This document shows, piece by piece, positions 24,291-38,532 of a DNA stretch of 64,000 bases. This DNA is from Rachycentron canadum (lineage: Eukaryota; Chordata; Actinopteri; Carangiformes; Rachycentridae), in the NCBI GenBank assembly GCA_038496675.1, contig CM076663.1:19931011-19995010 (forward strand). The letters are read 5' to 3'. Under the pieces are notes generated by a model that was given only the letters and a program-made list of their open reading frames with translations, did not search any database and was not told the origin of the DNA. Both the position numbers and the translations under genes were made by a program. The stretch's first letter is position 1. The number at the start of each line of letters is the position of its first letter.

Positions 24291-26087
24291 TTGCACTAAG
24301 CACCAACATTAACAACATCATAATAAAATATATAAGTAGATTGTAAATATAAATCCTGAGCACTATTTGAATATTTACAGTACATTCAAGAGAAAAGGTC
24401 ACAAGTTGGGCAGAGTAAAGCTAACACTTAAGCGGTGCCTCAACAGGTTTAAAAGGAAGATAAGGATGTCTTTCCATCCCCAGACAGAGCTTTCACATTT
24501 GGATGTGAGCAGTTGAGAGAAAATATTTCCTTTTGACATCATCATCTCCACCAGCCTCCAATCCCAGCCCTCATTTCCCAAGTCGCATCAGCTTCTTCAA
24601 ACGCCAAGCAGAGAGCAGAGGATATTTAGCGGCACCATTTCAAATTTTAATCCTACGAACTTTCAATTTCACCATAGCTGACATGAGCGCAAAAAAAAAA
24701 AAAAAAAAAAAAAAGCTGCATGTGTGAATGAGAGAAAAAGAGAGATAGCGACAAGCACTCATCAGTGGGCAGCAAGCGAGAAGTCGAAGAAAGAGAAGGA
24801 GCAGAAGAAGAACCCCAATTACCCACGTGGGGAAGTCGACCATGTGGAAGTGGTAAGCCGAGGCTGCCTGTTCTGCGTTCGATAACCCTCCCGTGTCATC
24901 CCTCTGTGTCAACCAGAATTTTATCTTCCACTTGGAGGGAAAAGACTGCTGCTGCATAGGCGGCGGCGGCAACAACAACAACAACCTGCAGCCAAAAAGA
25001 GCCGCAAGCCTCAGACGGAGACGAGAATTAAGAGAGTCAGGCCGTCACGGGGACAACTGATATGTAACACACAAGCTGAAAGGAAATGGAGTAGTGTGAA
25101 ATACAAACACACACGGAGGGATTCATCACACACAGCCCATGAAGGAGGAGTGTGGAGGAAGAATGTTACAGCCATTAAAAACCAGGACTAGACCAATATA
25201 CTGCTTTGGCTATGATAGCCCTGTGCTGCTTGTATCATTTGTAATCTGCCCGAGATTCCCAGTCTGGACAGGATGAAATGTTTACAGACATTCAATATTA
25301 GTACAAAATATCAGCTAACCAAGTTAAAAAAAGCTGCAGCTCAGTGTTCAGAATAAAACAACACAATATATCATGTCTGCTCCTGGTGTATTTTTGGACA
25401 AAGACATACAAACTAATAACAGTTTTGTTTGCTGTTCCAGACAAAAGATAGAAGAGGATTTTTTTTTTTTTTTTTTTTTTTTTAGCTTCACAGTAATTAA
25501 ACCACCGATGTGCTGATAAATCAATAAATCATCTCAGCGTTTTGGTCTCAATGTGTAACGGCTGCAGATGTAATCTTTGTTGAGGGTGGTGCTGCGGCAG
25601 AGGGACACCCCCTGTCAACTTCAGCTGCAGCACTCTTTAATGTCAGCCTAATGTCAGCAGCAGCAGACGATCAATACTTGGGGAAAAAAAAATGTATAGA
25701 TGTCCAGTTAAAATTGATTCATCAATTTCAATTCTATTACCGTATTGGTTGAGATTTGTAAAACCTGCACACACCCTGAAACAAAAACACAAGAAATAAT
25801 ACATTTTTCAGAGTTGGGGGTGATGGGGGGGGGGAAGAAGTTCGCAGTGCTGATTGATGACGCTCCTTGCATTATTCTGCTGGGCAGCTATTGTCAGTCG
25901 GAAGACTAATGTTTCCAGCACTCACACTCACGTCAGTCTGAAAGCCCTGAAATGGCCCCTACAGCCACATTTACCAGACAGCATGAACCTGGGTATTTCC
26001 TGGAGCACCGGGGAGCAAGGGGAGAGTTCACCTGACTGTTTCTGTACGAACGGAAATAAACATCATCCTCAGAAAAGCAGTGTTAGA

Positions 26088-26090
<3 letters not shown>

Positions 26091-26150
<60 letters not shown>
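26091..26150. repeat. (CA)30 microsatellite
   Basis: Sixty bases of uninterrupted CA, the longest perfect dinucleotide tract in the window and likely to be polymorphic. Confidence 0.97.
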
Positions 26151-26152
<2 letters not shown>

Positions 26153-29100
26153 AGGGAGATGATGATGCTTTCTACAGGGATATAGGACGTGTCGACATGA
26201 GGCAGGGACAGGGAAACACTAATGGGCTCACAGTCAGATACTGGAGACAGGCAACGGAAGCTATCCCAAAATAAGGAATACCCCGAGTGAGCGTACGGGG
26301 GAAATGAAGCCGCGCTGGGTTTTTCACCATCAGGTCAGAGGCAGCTGGTTCTCACGGTGCAGCAGCAGTATTTGTTTTATCTGATTAAATTTCAGTTACA
26401 AACGCACAAGGTGAAATGAGAAGTGGGCAACTGAGCCTGAGACAACACTGCTTTTTATCTGTTCTTTAAATTTAGTTTTACGGGCATTTTCAATTGTGAT
26501 AGTGACAGTGTTACTATTACTATTATTATTTGGATGCTTTTTCCAGGTTGGGAGTTAAAAGCAAATAAATCATTTCTACATATATACATGGTGAACACAT
26601 GAGCTTTTCTATCTTGTTCAATGTCTTCATTTAATAATTCATTAGTTCTGCAGCTGCACACACCACGTACTGTCAGGAAAGGCAAACCAGGTATATGCTT
26701 GGGGCCCCTCAAAGGTGGAAAGGGGCCCATGATGGCCCCTCATATCGGCACATTTGTCTCTTTAAACCTCCCATTAAGGCTCTACAGTGCATTGCTGTTG
26801 CCCCAAAACCACTCTGTAACGCTGCATACAGCCCCTGATGATGTATGCGAGCATCTATCCACCCTGCATGTGACGCATTTAAGGAGCATCTGTAAATTAT
26901 AAAATCTTACAAGAGTCTGCATGTGAGGCATGTCAGACAAACACACAAGCTGTATTGAGCCATGTATGATGTCTATTTATAATAAAGGTTGAGGGTTGTG
27001 TAAGTTGCAGGAATTACCAGGGAGAAACAAAAAAAAATAAAACAGGTGGATGCTGGGAGATTACGAACACATCTGTTGGCATATTGAAAGCTGATGTAGA
27101 CCAAAAAATACCACCCCTAATGGACTCGATTCTACTTGTAGCAGTTTCTGTCATGTTTAAGTCCGTAGGCTTCACAGAGTAGTTTCCATTATCACTGGTC
27201 ATAAAAAGTCTCTCAGTTTTGGTAGTTTTAAAATGTTTGTGTCTGGACTTTAAGGATCAGCGGTCAGAGTCCCTGTGGTCTCAGCAGGTGCTAGTTAAGG
27301 GAGTTAAGGAGTCGACAAAGCTCTTTGAAGGGTTCAGACTTTGTTCTGAAGTTCAGTTAAACTGTTAAATTTCCCATCTCTTCTCCTTTTGCTGGCTGTA
27401 GAGCTCCAGAGGTTTTGACCTGGATGGAAAATATCACTTATTGTGCATTATTTAAATGGTCATTAGTCTCACAAGCCTCATCCTTCCTGTGCACGGCTCA
27501 AGGCTTTCATTATTACATCAGTTATCACCCCATTATATGCAAATGACTCATCCTAACTCTGGAACCTATAATGTATAATATATCAATTACACTGACAGTG
27601 TGATGTTTGCAGTGAGGGGATATGGAAATATTTCCTAAAGATAGCCTGCCAGCACCTGAGGGACAGGAGGAGGAGGAGGAAAAAGAGAAGGGATTAAGAT
27701 GCCAAACGCAGAAAAAAAAAAAAAAAATTAAAGAAATCAGAAGAAAAAGAGAACGAGATATTAGACAGAATGGACAGAAAAAGTAATAATGAGGATAATG
27801 GAGAGAAACAGAGGTCAGCCTCAACGAGCACAGTGCACAGAGCAGCCATTAAATCCAGAAGAAATAAAACTCTAATAGGTGCTAAAATGACCACAACCCC
27901 ATCCAGCACCTTTCAAAACAATAATCCAACAAATGAAACATGAATATTTATATTCCATCACCATTGAGGACATCAGGTGCATTTATAAAAGTCAAAGTGG
28001 AAGAAAAATGGCCGCAAATCGTGGAATGATCACATCACTATTAATATGAATCCAAGTACAATATGACATACCGACCTGATACAGGTCATTTATATTTTAT
28101 ATGTGTTGTATATTTGCTGTCGCTCCCTTACGACTGTGTGACTGTGATTTTTTTATTCACAAAGTGAAGTGAAGAACCTGTTTATTTGAGTTCAAAATAT
28201 GTACATTTTTACTTTTAGAGTTATTTCAGTCCTAAACATAAGAGCTCACCCTAACACGTCTGTGGTGTCTTTGTCAGTAGTATATATATATATAAGATAA
28301 TGTTTGAGTTATTTTATTAATTCTGCAAACTGAGATATTTGTGGTCAGGATAGGAAAATGTGTGCAGCTTCGGCTGAGCTGTTAGCAACAATACTGCAAA
28401 TAAGTCGACAAGTCGAGGAGGCCACTTCTTACTCACAGTCCTCACATCAACTGTTGACTTGAGCCACATCCAGATCTATTTACATTTATATTGTATTCTT
28501 TACTCCAGTAGACTGTTACCATAAATACACCTGGATGTGAAAATCTCTGCACCGTCAACCCCTGCTCCCCCATTGGGGTTCAAGTCACGTATGTTTAGAT
28601 CAACAGCCTTCAAGAGAGTTTCGGTTTGTATATTTCACCAACACATCTATTTTGAAAAAGATTCTACTATTTTTACTTTGTCAACTTTTTTCGTGTGGAT
28701 TTTTTGGCTGTTTACATGTGTAGAATTGTGACAGCTGCTACAGACAGTCAGAGGCGGCATTGTGGTGTTTCAGTGGGTGTGAAGTGATGTTCGAGAAGAG
28801 AAAGAAGCCAACAAGAGCAGCCTTATTATAATCAGTGGTAGCGACAGCAACAGAGGCTCCGTTTGGAGGAATGGGACCTGTTTGTCACTTGCAGTGCAAC
28901 GTGCTGTTAATACCAGGTATTAAAAGCTCAAGCAAACATTGAAGGGCATTGGCGAAGCTAATAAATAATGCAAATCTACTCTAAATGCCTTTCATAAACT
29001 GGAGAGAGCTTAGAGAGGGCACTGTGATTGACCCCCCCCCTTGTTAGCGCAAGACTCGGGAGCCACTTTCGCAGACGATGAAACTGCGAGCTGAAGCAAA

Positions 29101-29902
29101 AATGAGTTTTCATAGGACATAGGTGGATTTCAGGTAACATTTATGTACTCTATGGAAGCCAATTGGGAGGTCCTGAGCTCATGGACAAGCTGTTTGTGGA
29201 CTGCTGTTTACACCTAATTGACAAATTGAAAAACTAGTCACATTCACAGCAAACAAACTATGGGTTTATGCTTGCAGGTAAGTTTGATAGAAGCTTCAGG
29301 CGAACTCAACAGCTTCACAGAAGTTAAAAAGCCATGCAAGAGGCACATAATAGTTTCTATTCTTGCCGTACCCTACTTACACATTGTTTCAACCTGAAAA
29401 AGTAAACTACTAAGGACAGTGAGAGCCAATTATCAAATGCCCATTTGGTCATCGTGGTAGCTAGCTAACAAAAATACTGAATAATGAACAATGTTGATGT
29501 TGAACAGAAGCCAAGAGCAGCTAATCAAGTCAAATTAGCTAATTGGATTAAAGTCAATATATCAGAATTCAAACAAACACAGAACAGTCCTGTTCATTAA
29601 TTTGCAGCATTATGCACAATGGTGCTAAAACTAGTCCTATTCTAGTCTTATTGACTACTCAAGGTGCTTTTTCTGTACATAGTGCACTGTTCTATCACAA
29701 GGAGCCACAACCACAGCCTTCAGATTAGTTCGTGACCTGCTCTCCCTTCCTCCGCCAATGGCCTAATTCAACGGCGTATCACTCAGTCGAAGTAGAAACA
29801 TACAGAGCAGCTGCCTCAGACACACTACAGTCATGATGTATACTCCCACTCATCAGTCTTGAATATATTCTATATTGTCCATTTATGCATATTCTGTCTA
29901 TT

Positions 29903-30172
29903 TGAGCTAATAAATCAAGGGAGAAGTAGGGCCATTTTCACATAGACTTCAATACAATCTGACTTTTTCCAACCAGTGGAGTCGCCCCCTGATGGACATT
30001 AGAGAGAATGAAGGTTTAAGGCTCTTCAGCATTGGCTTCACTTTTCAGAGCTGCAGTCTATGTCCATTTTTCCAGACAGTCTATAAAATGAATATCTAAT
30101 ACCACCAATACAACCTGACAGGTTTAAGCCTCTTTAGCTTTGGCTTCACTTTTCAGACCCAGATTCTACGTC
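29903..30172 (+). repeat. Dispersed repeat family A, copy 2 plus an adjoining partial copy
   Basis: It carries the 3' half of the family: GAGCTAATAAATCAAGGGAGAAGTAGG, ACTTCAATACAATCTGACTTT, CCAACCAGTGGAGTCGCCCC, GGTTTAAGGCTCTTCAGCATTGGCTTC. A second partial 3' end (GGTTTAAGCCTCTTTAGCTTTGGCTTCACTTTTCAGACCC) follows at about 30119..30165, indicating a tandem or nested event. Confidence 0.75.
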
Positions 30173-33100
30173 TTTATTTTTTCTTTATTTTTTTTTTAAA
30201 AAACAGGCCATTGGTCAGATACAGAGTCATCGCCTGCCATTGAAAAATCTCTCATCTTGAATCAACTTATTATAATGGTCAGCAGCAGTTCTCCAAAGAC
30301 AATAGTGAATCAGATGGAGCACGCCTAATCACATCTCTGTCTCGCTGCATAACAAGCCAATCAACATGTCAACATCATTTCTATAGCATCACAGCCGCGT
30401 GGTTGGTTCACGCGGATAAGAACGTGCGTTCACTCCTTGATGGCGGCTGAGGCAGGGTCAGGGTCAAGTCTTATAGGAAGAGAAGCCAGGACGTTGTTAT
30501 CATCGGTCGTCTTCTACCACAAAGTGCAATTCCACTGTTTGTCCGGAGCCTTTATCATTCAATTCACGAGAGGATAAGAAAGCAACAGGCAGGTAAAAGT
30601 TCCACATGGAAAATTCTTGCTCCTTTGATAAAAAAAAAAAGAAAAAAAGAAAAAGCTCGATCACTCCCCCGTCAGCATATCACTCCTGAATCTCCCTTTT
30701 GTGTGCAGAAACATCTGGCATCCCCGCAACGCATTGCCTTTTCTCCTCCGGTGTATTTTTTTCCCCGACCCGTTTTCATTTGACGAGTCTGTCTGTGGTC
30801 TGTTGTGGTATTTAGTGGGCTCAGTCTGTCTTACCCAAGATACGCACACAGATGGTTTATGTCCTCCCTTTAACTTCCCCCCGAGTCTGATAAAAGAAAG
30901 TAGATTTAGAACCTCAGAGGAACAGACGGCTGCAGTGACAAGTGTCACAACTTCAACAAGGAAAAAAAAAAAACAAAACAAAAAAAAGAACTGGCTCAGT
31001 ATTGTACTGAACAGTCAGTAAGGTTTATCTATGGCGCCAGTGACAGCCAGAATCTGACGCAACCACCAAGCTCATGGACGCAGACTTCATTTGGAAGTAC
31101 ATTGAAATGTTCCTTCACAGAAGCAGTGGCAAATTTGTATTGACTCAACAAAAAGTTTTGGTTTTTTTTTTTTTTTTTAAATCCCTCTCCAGTCGCTGTT
31201 TATCGCAACAGCTGCATTGCAAATAGCTCAAAATACAAAGCGATGACCGACTTTCACCGAGAGTGGAGATTCTAACCACCATTGAAAAATGCAGCTCCAT
31301 CACTGGTCCCTTTCTGCTTTGTCTGGCACTGACGTTACAGCCCACATTGAGAAGAACTCGATGTTTACTTTCAGACTGATTGCTGCTTTCCCCACCGTAA
31401 CTTTAGCTCGGCTTCATTTTAATGACTCGATTTTCAAATTACCGGCTCTCAGATGACAGGAGGTTTTATTCAAGTATGCAAATTGTTCAAGAATTGACTA
31501 AACATGAGTCACCACTGGCTTCCTCTATAGGTGGAATGATGGATGTTTTTGTCTGAGCCTTTCAAAATGCACACAGCATTTATATAGATAAAATAAAAAA
31601 TAAACATCCTGATGCCTTTTACCAATGATTAAGCTCTGGTTAGGTTTATGTTCAAAAGCTACACCGCTACAAGAAATAATAAAAGAAACATCTTTGCTTG
31701 CTTTCTTTGAGAAGATTAACAGCACATATCTGGACATTAAAAAGGAAATTGAAACCAGGCAGCAACTATCTTAAATTAGCGTAGCTTATCTTAACATAAA
31801 CTGGAAGCATGAGAAAAAAAACTAGCCCGAGTGTGTCCAAAGTAAATAAAAGGTTAATAACAAAAAAAAAAAAAAAGGAAAGCAACCTGTTTAAAAACAA
31901 CTAATAGCTACATTAACCTGTAATTAGGGGCTAAAACCAAAAAATATGCATCACACAAACATGACATTACATGTTATTCGTGAGCTGGCAGGTGAGTCTC
32001 TTTCCTGCGTCGAGTCTTTATTCATCGTCATAAAAATGATTATTCTCATCTAACTTGCGGAAAGAAGGCAGAACATGCATTTCCCAAGGTTAGGTCACTG
32101 AGGTCAGAGATTTCTCCTCTATACATGGTCAATAGTACTGATTGACAGTTTCACATGTCTGAGCCGTCCTTCGGTGGTTTTCAACAACAGAAACATACTG
32201 ATTAAAAATTCATTTACAAGTTTTTGTCTCCTGCTGAACAAAACCACTCAGCTGTGTAAATAAGAAAAATGTCAACAGAGCAAAAACAGCGAGGCGCCTC
32301 GGCCGGGGTTGTAGCAGCACCAAGTTAAACACAGTCGGTTTATGCCGATGTTTTGAGATTTGAAACGCATCCACTTTTGGATCCCTCCTCTCAGATCATC
32401 TGATCTCTTAAACCCAAACCATTTCCAAATAATTGAAGGATTTTCTTTCTTCCTTTTTCAGAACCAGGTCGTCTTTGTTGCAGAAGTTGTGAGCAAGTGG
32501 GGTTTGCACAGACAATGCGAGAAACTAGTTCCTGAACGCAACATCAATCCTAAATCAATAAGAACATCTCTGATCCTATATCTCGTTTGAAAGTATATGG
32601 ATATATGGATAAAGTCGATACCAGCCGCCCCAGCAGCAGTATTTATGAATCGGGCCCTCAGCAGTACATGGACCTCACTGTACCTCCACAACAACAGACT
32701 CTCCAATGCTGACAAATTCAAATAAGTCATGGGATCAGGAGAAACTTCTTTCTGTTAATGTGCCATTTAAATGCAAAGAGTCATTCTGCCTCCTCTAGTT
32801 AGTTTTTCTAGTCTAGGGCCGAGCTCATCAAAGCCAGCAGCCAGAAGAGTGGGGACAGGCGAGAGGGCAGGGGGTGGAGGCAAGAAAGCAGAAAATGTTT
32901 GAAGTTCTGCTCAGCAAATGAGCATCATGTTCAAACCCCAAGAGGGAAGTTTGAAGGGAGAGGAAGCCTCAGAAGTTTTAGTTTGCTTTACTTCCACTTT
33001 GCCGAGCTTTGTGCATTTTGGACCAGCGCCGCCACAGCATTCATGGCTCAAAGGTGATTTATGCTGAACCAAAGCTGCCATTAATGATGACTTCTGCGAG

Positions 33101-33574
33101 CCACATGATATTTGCATACTGTCTGTTTGAAATGGCAGGGCTGAGTGTTTGAAGAATCTAAAAGCAGACATTATCTCTTTGCATGGACGGCGGCTCCTCT
33201 GCTGCTCTTTTTAAATGTGAAAAGGTCCGCTCTCCTCCACACTAATATGTGTTTCCACCTACATTTCCAACGAGCGGCATATGGAAAATAAATAAACATT
33301 CCCTTTTTTCCATTTGTTTTGAAAGCTGATATGCATACGACCTGCTCTTTAAATGCAGGCATGTTTCACTTTGATTTACAGATGTGGCTGAACTGTCTCT
33401 AAACAATATGAGGTAATGAGGTTTTGTCCACAGACTGATTGATTCAACTGTGATTAAATTAACTGATGAATTGATTTTACAGACAATGCATAAAATATAA
33501 ATATATAACATAAGCTGTTATATGCTATGGGGTCAAAATGTAATTGAATCATATCAAGAAAATAAGAGAGGACG

Positions 33575-34062
33575 ACATTAGGTGACCTCTCAACAAAGTA
33601 GAGAAACAAGTGTGGTCCAGTTCTGATGCTCCTGTGTCCATTGTAGGATCTTCTGGTGGTGGACAGGGGTCAGCATGGACACCCTGACCGGTCTGAGGCT
33701 ACACAGCCCCATACACAACAAACTGTGATCCTCTGTGTTCTGACACCTTTCTATCAGAACCAGCATGAACTTCTTCATCAGTTTGAGCTCCAGTAGCTCT
33801 TCTGTTGGATCAGACCACACGGTCCAGCCTTCACTCTCCACCACCATCACTGAGCCTTGACCCCTGACCCTGTCTGTGGTCCAGTGGTTTTCCCTCCTTG
33901 GACCACTTCTGGTAGGTCCTGACCACTGCAGCCCAGGAACATCCCACAGAGCTGCAGTGTTGGAGAAGCTCTGACTCAGTCGTCACATCACAGTTTGGTC
34001 AAAGTCCCTCACATCCACACACTTCAACACATCAACTTCAGGACTAAATGTGTATAACCTAT
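33575..34062 (-). pseudogene. Tc1/mariner-type transposon remnant with transposase fragment
   Basis: An open frame at 33590..33850 on the minus strand ends SLRPVRVSMLTPVHHQKILQ, then WTQEHQNWTT. From memory this resembles the DNA-binding-to-catalytic linker of fish Tc1-type transposases (RPVRVPML-P-H---RLQWA-EHQNWT). The rest of the frame is unrelated, and no DDE catalytic motifs follow. The block 34000..34062 (CACAGTTTGGTCAAAGTCCCTCACATCC, CAACACATCAACTTCAGGAC) recurs at 38140..38218, so both belong to one internally deleted, non-autonomous family. It is broken and cannot encode an active enzyme. Confidence 0.6.
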
Positions 34063-36829
34063 TATCATTCTTGAATCAAGAATTTATTTTGAATCTAATC
34101 CTGAGCCCAAAAATTGAAATCAAATCAAGTTGTGACATTTTCTTAATCATGCACCTCCAGCTTTCTTCTCTGAAAACTTAAGATCCAAATTCTGACTGAA
34201 ATCCTTCATCTGGGTTCAAGGACACTTGAAGACAACCAAGCAGACCTTAAAAATGTGGCTTGGACAGAGGTCAATTTTAAGCTTCTAGTATTGAAACCAA
34301 AACACTGATGCACGAACAAAAGGTCAAAAAGTCTTTGACAGGGGACCAGTGAAACAAAGTCTTACCACGATTAAAAATCACGACTCTAGGTTTGAGAATG
34401 GCTGGAAGTTAAATTTTATAACTTTCAAAGAGGGGGACAAAAAAAAAAAAAAAAAAAAAAAAAAAAGACAAATCCAGATTGGTGTAAGAAGTAAGATTTC
34501 TGTCAAATTGTGGCAATCAGACACTAACAGTTTTAAAGTACTTTAACTGTCGCCATGTGCCGTGTGGCACAGCCGCTGCTGCAGCACTAACTCAGTGGGA
34601 CAAACTACAACAGCTTACATACCGTTGTTTTTCGAACACAACACCGGTGTGTACCTGTCCCTTTCATCTCTTGCAGTATCTTCACCCCCCACCCCTCTGC
34701 TCTCCAGCTGAAAACCTCCATAAAGCCTCTGATCTTAGACCAACCGTAGCGATATCGACTCATCTTTAGTCAATCTTTTTTTGGAGTCCTCCGTGGGTTC
34801 AATTTAATTTAACTCCAATAAAATCTCCCTCAAGGGCCTCTGAATCTGCTTTGCTTTGCTTCGCACAGGCCTGTTCAATTTTACTATCAAAAGAACAGCA
34901 AAAACACTGCCTATCATGCACAGCTATCATGTCTGCTTTCCCACATAGCTCCAGACACCGAGCCACGGCACCTAACATCCTGCATTTCAATGCCGATAAG
35001 CAGACTGAAACACTATCATGGGGGAAAAAACTGCAAAGCTGAAGAGGCGTGACATGTTCCTTTTTAGCTGCAATGTTTCATGTCATTGGTATTCCACTGG
35101 CTGGTGGGCACAGATCAATACTATTGAGCTGCCGGTGCCCAATAAACTAAGTTGTTGTCTCAATTTCAGTGTCTTTAGCGTCTCTGAAAGAATTTAACGC
35201 CCTTGGGATCAAGTCATGGTGAGATGTGGATTCGCAATGTTACCTCAAGTCCCCTCTGGAAAGCCCTGACCTTCAAAATTCCTCCTGAGCTGCAGGATCA
35301 ACCAGAGGGTTGGAGAAATGGATTCTTTTCACTGATGTATGAAAACATATCAGACACAGCTAACTTCACACTTGAGATGAGGCGCGGAAGTGCGACACTT
35401 AAGACTTGACATTTACTCAATTACACTTTCTAAATTTCACATGTATGTTTCTATATATTCACACACACGCACACGCATAGAAAAATACATGTGAAAGTTT
35501 AAAAAGCAGCTCATCTTTAATGTAGGTAATTAACACCGTGCAGCAGGGCCAGGAAATAAAACATTCAGCCACAATCATTTTTCAATATCAGTCGATATTA
35601 GCAAATACTAACTGATATTAATTGCTCGTGTTGCTTTCCCCGCTGTTTATTTACTGTTGAATCAACATCGTGCGTCAAGGTTGAATGCCTATTGAATTAG
35701 GTTTTGATTTTGATGAGACAGGTTTTGTGGCGTCAACTATTAGTATTAAATGTTGCTTCAAAGTAGTTTCAACATTGAAAATTACATTTCACCCACATTT
35801 CACCACTGAAGGTTGGTCACATGGCGGCTGAGTTGAAATAGATTTCTCTCTACTATCATTCAAGCTACATATCAGATAACTACGTAGACTAAAGTAAGAA
35901 CAGAGCTTTCTTACTTTACTTTTGACTCTGATCCTTAACTAGAGTCAAAATACAGATACTCAAGGTCAAATATTACTTCAATACATTTTCTTTTTCTATA
36001 AAATAAGTATTCAATGTATTCCTTTACATAAGTATTCAAAATTATTTTTCAGCATTTACAGAACCAGCTCACTCTGAATCTACCTACTGACTGTAGAACA
36101 TGTAGAATTAAAAGCTTGTAGAATACGATACAAAGACTCTAGAGATGGACATAAAAACACAACTGAATCTACAGAAGGAGTGACTGTCATTTATGCAGTT
36201 CTCTTTTTGAAAGTGGTGATGAAGTTTGGTTGTAGTAAACACAGCCAACATGAAAAGAGAAAGAAATCTTTTTCTAAAAAGATCACACGTGGTCTTAAGA
36301 TCGGGCCTCTGGTGGCTCATGTTAATACATTATCATTAGGCCTCTGACAGGTTCAAACCTAGCTGTTCAAAAAAAAAAAAAGCTGACATGACTGACAGTG
36401 TGGGAGTTGGCTGTGATTGATTTGTCTCCTGTGACAAACAGTGTGCATTTTTCAAAATAAAAGAAAATGAGTTCCTCTGACTAAAAGTACATCATAGAAA
36501 TGTAGTTGAGTCAAAAGAATAATATTTGTCTTTCAAATGTGCGAAAGTAAAAGTCAGAAGTTTCAAAATATTTTGTATCATATTTCAATAAAGTACAGAT
36601 AAGTAAAAAAAATATACGGAAGTGCAGCACTCAAATAGATGCATTTCATTAACGTTACCCCTGGGTAAGACTTAATATTATATACATACAGTACAATATC
36701 TCAAAGGCAAAATCTAGTAAGAGCTACTAGATATTAACACAGCCTGTAGTTTATGTGCAACCCTCACACATTTCTCTGTTGATGGGATGTCACACAGCTA
36801 CATATCAAATCTTCATCTCTTAGCCTCCT

Positions 36830-37200
36830 CCTAGAGGAACTTTCAAGTCATTCGAGCATGTGCTCATCCTGCCTGAAATCGACCTTTTCTAATGGACGAA
36901 AAGAAGATGAAAAAGTGTCCCCTTGTGGCGCTGCCTACCCCTGAGGAACACCAGGAAGTGTAATCAGCAATGACCCATGCTAGACTCCACCAATCCCAGG
37001 GCATCCCAGGCACAGCTCCCCACCCGCCGGGAAGCTCGAACAGCGGAACAAGCGCTTGATAACTGTGGATGAATTATGAAATCCCGGACGTCTGCCAGCC
37101 CCCTTCAATGAATCGCCACAGTTTACGCAAGTCAGCAGCCTATAGCCGGCATCGTTCACAGTTGGCTGTTTTCCTCTCAGATGTGTGCTTGCACAGCGAT
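36830..37200. promoter_or_regulatory. Candidate conserved non-coding block in the MAM intron
   Basis: This stretch is free of simple repeats and recognised transposons and has balanced composition. It has homeodomain-style and palindromic short words (TAACTGTGGATGAATTATGAAATCC, CAATGAATCGCC). No splice-bounded coding frame fits a known family. The call is an inference from texture only and needs cross-species alignment. Confidence 0.25.
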
Positions 37201-38117
37201 TCCTGAGAAAAACAGAGCGGTTTTAAATAAACATGTATGGAAAATGTCAGCGCAGATTGGAAGCAGGCCACCCATGCAGATGCATGACAAACTTAAACAG
37301 AAAAGCAGCAAGGGACTGGACGAGGGAAAACAAGCTGTCACTAGGTTCATGATTGGAACCGGGATCAAGGTACTAAAGATTGCTTGGCATAAATCACTGA
37401 GGGGACCCGGCGAGCACGCACAGGTAGGCTGCAAGCCCATTTCAACATCCATTAGCATCCAGCCAGAGTGGAAATAAAGCAAGTTCGCACTTTTCTTGAA
37501 GACACGAGTAAGAGACTGCTGTGATTCCTCGTGAGAGAGGCCGGATTTTACAGGGGTTCAGCAACATGCTTGTGTAATCCTCATGAGTCAGCTGCTTCTT
37601 TCTTTGTACCAGGGTGATCGTGTTTTGAGTAATTCTTGCATCATTTTCTAAACTTTGGACTGTTAGTATCAGGGAGGAGATGTACAAGCTCAGATGAGCA
37701 GTATCATGAAGTTTCAGCTCTGAAGACATCAGGTGGTCGACAGCTGATCCATCATAATTATTTTGGTAATTTCTTATTGCTTCAGTCAAACAATTCCAGA
37801 TTTCAGCTTCTCACATATGAGGATCTGCTAATCTCTGTCAGATATGAAAGAAAATTGAATATACTTGGGGTTTTTTTGGATGGAAAATGTGTTGGCAAAG
37901 AGTTGTGTATTTACACGTCTTGTAGATGAAACATGAGCATTGTTGTTGAGTTGTTTCTGGCCCTGACAGAAATAAGTCCACGATTCTTCAGCTACAGTTA
38001 CATAACAGCAAAGATGATAATCTTAATTTGTTTATTCAGAACAAAGTGCAAACACAACACTGATGGGTGATACAGTTGTTACAGTGAAAATCCAGCAGAA
38101 GTTTCTTCTCATTCAGA

Positions 38118-38328
38118 ATTGTGTTTCTGTCCATAACATCACAGTTTGGTCAAAGTCCCTCACATCCTCACACTTGAACATTTTTCCTGCTTCAACACAT
38201 CAACTTCAGGACCAAATGTTCGGCTGCTGCCCGATAGATCCACCACTGACAGGTAACCATGGTAACCAGGTAATAATGTTATTGACTTTATCTGTCAGTG
38301 GTCATAATGTTATGGCTGATCAGGGTAT
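38118..38328 (+). mobile_element. Terminal fragment of the same Tc1-type element
   Basis: It shares CACAGTTTGGTCAAAGTCCCTCACATCC and CAACACATCAACTTCAGGAC with 34000..34062 and ends with CTGTCAGTGGTCATAATGTTATGGCTGATCAGGG. From memory, the latter is a terminal inverted repeat of a common fish Tc1-like family. An inner CCACTGACAG near 38243 is the inverse of the CTGTCAGTGG at about 38292. The other end was not found. Confidence 0.65.
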
Positions 38329-38532
38329 CCAATATATAAATTAAAAAATGCGTTTTCAGGAGAATGGTTTGCAGAGCTAAATCTATAAAAACAAAGGCAG
38401 ACGTATATGAGCATAAGCTGTTGAGTTACAACTTATACATAGACCATAACTTTGTTTTTACTGTATGGATTTACGTTTTGAGTTATGATAATAAAATACT
38501 AATACTTATAGTACTTGTACTAGGATGTTCAC

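Noticed and set aside
26080..26162. Possible CRISPR or satellite array
   Set aside because: It is a plain (CA)30 microsatellite; no spaced direct repeats were seen anywhere in the window.
35203..35409. Plus-strand frame containing two NxS/T sequons, considered as an exon
   Set aside because: No homology recognised, no consistent splice sites, and it is on the strand opposite to the host gene.
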